From: G965222535 sp965222535
GTDB lineage: Bacteria > Pseudomonadota > Gammaproteobacteria > HK1
Assembly: GCA_965222535.1 (NCBI GenBank)
Contig: OZ244957.1
Location: 1,178,001-1,242,000 of the forward strand
Length of the DNA: 64,000 bases
Direction of reading: 5' to 3'
Shown piece after piece: positions 62,790-64,000 of the stretch. The notes beneath the pieces were generated by a model, which ran no database searches, was not told the DNA's origin, and saw only the letters and a program-made list of their open reading frames with translations. The position numbers and the translations under genes are program-made. Within the stretch, counting starts at the first letter, position 1; every line of letters starts with the position of its first letter.

Positions 62790-64000
62790 TGTCGAGACGA
62801 TAGGATAGTGCTTCGCTGATATGCTGCGGTTGAATAGCTTCACTGGCACCCATGTCGGCGATCGTGCGCGCCACCCGATGGACGCGGGTTTGCGCCCGTG
62901 CGCTCATGGCAAAGCGCTCGGTTGCGCGTTCAAGCAAAGCAGCAGCCGATGTTGCCAAGGGTGCCGATTGCATCAGCGACTGATCGCTCAGTTGGGCATT
63001 AATGCAGTCAGATCGACTGAGTTGCCGCGCCCGCGCTTGAGCGACACGTGCGCTGATGACGGTGCTCGACTCGCTAGCGTCAGAGGTTGAGTCGACGGTT
63101 ACCAATGATTCCATGGTAATGCGCATATCAATACGGTCAAGCAACGGTCCCGAAATACGCGCCCGATAACGGCTGATCTGATCGGCGGTACAACGACAAT
63201 TATGCCGCGCCGAGCCAAAATAGCCGCAAGGGCAAGGGTTCATCGCCGCAATTAACTGGAAACGTGCTGGGAAATCGACCTGGTATCCCGCCCGGGACAC
63301 CGTGATCGTCCCAGATTCAAGCGGTTGCCGCAATACCTCCAAGACATTACGGCTGAACTCAGGCAGTTCATCCAAGAACAGCACCCCATGATGCGCAAGC
63401 GAGATTTCCCCTGGTCGCGGACGCGCGCCACCGCCAACCAGTGCAACCCCAGATGCTGTATGGTGCGGGCTGCGAAACGGGCGCTGGCGCCAGCGTTTGG
63501 CGTCAAGCCTGATCCCACTGACCGAGCGCACTGCCGCGGATTCCAGCGCCTCTTCCGTCCCCATTGCCGGCAACAAGCTGGGAAAGCGTTCAGCCAGCAT
63601 CGTCTTGCCAACCCCAGGCGGGCCCATCAGCAGTATATGATGACCGCCGGTAGCGGCGATCTCAAGTGCGCGACGGGCGACGCGCTGGCCTTTGACAGCA
63701 CCCATGTCGAGACCGCTTACCGGCTCAGATGGCGTGCACACCACGGGCGTCAGCAACTGATCGTCCATCAGATGCGCGCAGACAGCCGCTAGGTTGTCAG
63801 CCGCTAACACCTGTACCGTAGCGCACAGGCTCGCCTCAGGCGCATCGCTTGAGGATACGATCAACTGGCGCTGCTGTGCGCCGGCGGCGATCGCTGCCGG
63901 CAATACACTGCGCGCCGCACGCAGATCCCCAAGCAGCCCAAGTTCCGCAATAAACTCATAGTCCCCGAGTGCCGCGCTGGGAATCTGCTGGGATGCGGCC
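62773..64000 (-). CDS. comM: ComM/YifB AAA+ Mg-chelatase-like ATPase, 5' end outside window
   Basis: ComM is a hexameric helicase that promotes branch migration during natural transformation. The frame is open to the right edge, where it reads LGDYEFIAELGLLGDLRAA, a typical internal ComM segment, so about 100 residues are missing. It includes Walker A GPPGVGKT, SPHHTASGVALVGGG, GEISLAHHGVLFLDELPEF, the zinc-like NPCPCGYFG with CRCT, and the C-terminal MgCh domain (RVARTIADM). Confidence 0.94.
   Translation of the reverse strand, partial: AASQQIPSAALGDYEFIAELGLLGDLRAARSVLPAAIAAGAQQRQLIVSSSDAPEASLCATVQVLAADNLAAVCAHLMDDQLLTPVVCTPSEPVSGLDMGAVKGQRVARRALEIAATGGHHILLMGPPGVGKTMLAERFPSLLPAMGTEEALESAAVRSVSGIRLDAKRWRQRPFRSPHHTASGVALVGGGARPRPGEISLAHHGVLFLDELPEFSRNVLEVLRQPLESGTITVSRAGYQVDFPARFQLIAAMNPCPCGYFGSARHNCRCTADQISRYRARISGPLLDRIDMRITMESLVTVDSTSDASESSTVISARVAQARARQLSRSDCINAQLSDQSLMQSAPLATSAAALLERATERFAMSARAQTRVHRVARTIADMGASEAIQPQHISEALSYRLDNGNTF

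Overview
The window looks like chromosome of a non-enteric gammaproteobacterium. Evidence is the pairing of secG with tRNA-Leu(GAG), the block pyrG-kdsA-eno-ftsB, apaG-apaH, trmJ, comM, and a nuoA-G run with separate nuoC and nuoD. Two transport sets (AapJQMP amino-acid ABC transporter, ZnuCB zinc ABC transporter) resemble alphaproteobacterial versions, so some exchange is likely. Genus cannot be fixed from this sequence.

Layout. 1-2.4 kb: an AT-rich cassette with a membrane-anchored PD-(D/E)XK-like nuclease and a coiled-coil/membrane protein, then an IscA-type Fe-S carrier. 3.5-9.1 kb: rpoC (without rpoB), tpiA, secG and tRNA-Leu, followed by a small two-gene hypothetical cassette. 10.0-17.2 kb: nuoABCDEFG (NADH dehydrogenase peripheral arm and NuoA), which stops after nuoG. 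17.3-30 kb: mobB, a quinone reductase, a CDF cation exporter, lysA, a broken speB, trxA, cobU, hflX, a GST, a thioesterase and ccmAB. 30.1-34.9 kb: aapJQ-M-P, in which a repeat copy and a DUF1272 remnant separate aapM from aapP. 35.4-46.4 kb: tsf-pyrH-frr, two envelope proteins of unknown role, trmJ, a NUDIX hydrolase, dprA, a DUF2062 protein and tldD. 46.8-50.7 kb: a corrinoid-dependent methyl-transfer module (corrinoid protein, methyltetrahydrofolate methyltransferase, Fe-S/ASKHA reactivator). 50.8-55 kb: pyrG-kdsA-eno-ftsB. 55.1-57.1 kb: an AT-rich HD-hydrolase/YwgA-like pair. 57.2-60.4 kb: sufE, znuC, znuB, lgt. 60.4-64 kb: a two-gene membrane operon with a frameshift, apaH, a frameshifted apaG, and comM running off the right edge.

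Three themes cross the window. (1) A family of about 150-bp non-coding repeats with inverted ends and a terminal hairpin occurs at least ten times between transcription units; its stem changes by paired substitutions. (2) Normally contiguous operons are broken: rpoC without rpoB, tsf without rpsB, nuoA-G without nuoH-N, ccmAB without ccmC. (3) Several genes carry inactivating lesions: an in-frame stop in speB, frameshifts in apaG and in a membrane gene, and a half-lost DUF1272 gene. Together these suggest a rearranging, partly decaying genome with an active or recently active repeat family, unless the lesions are assembly errors. dprA and comM indicate machinery for natural transformation.
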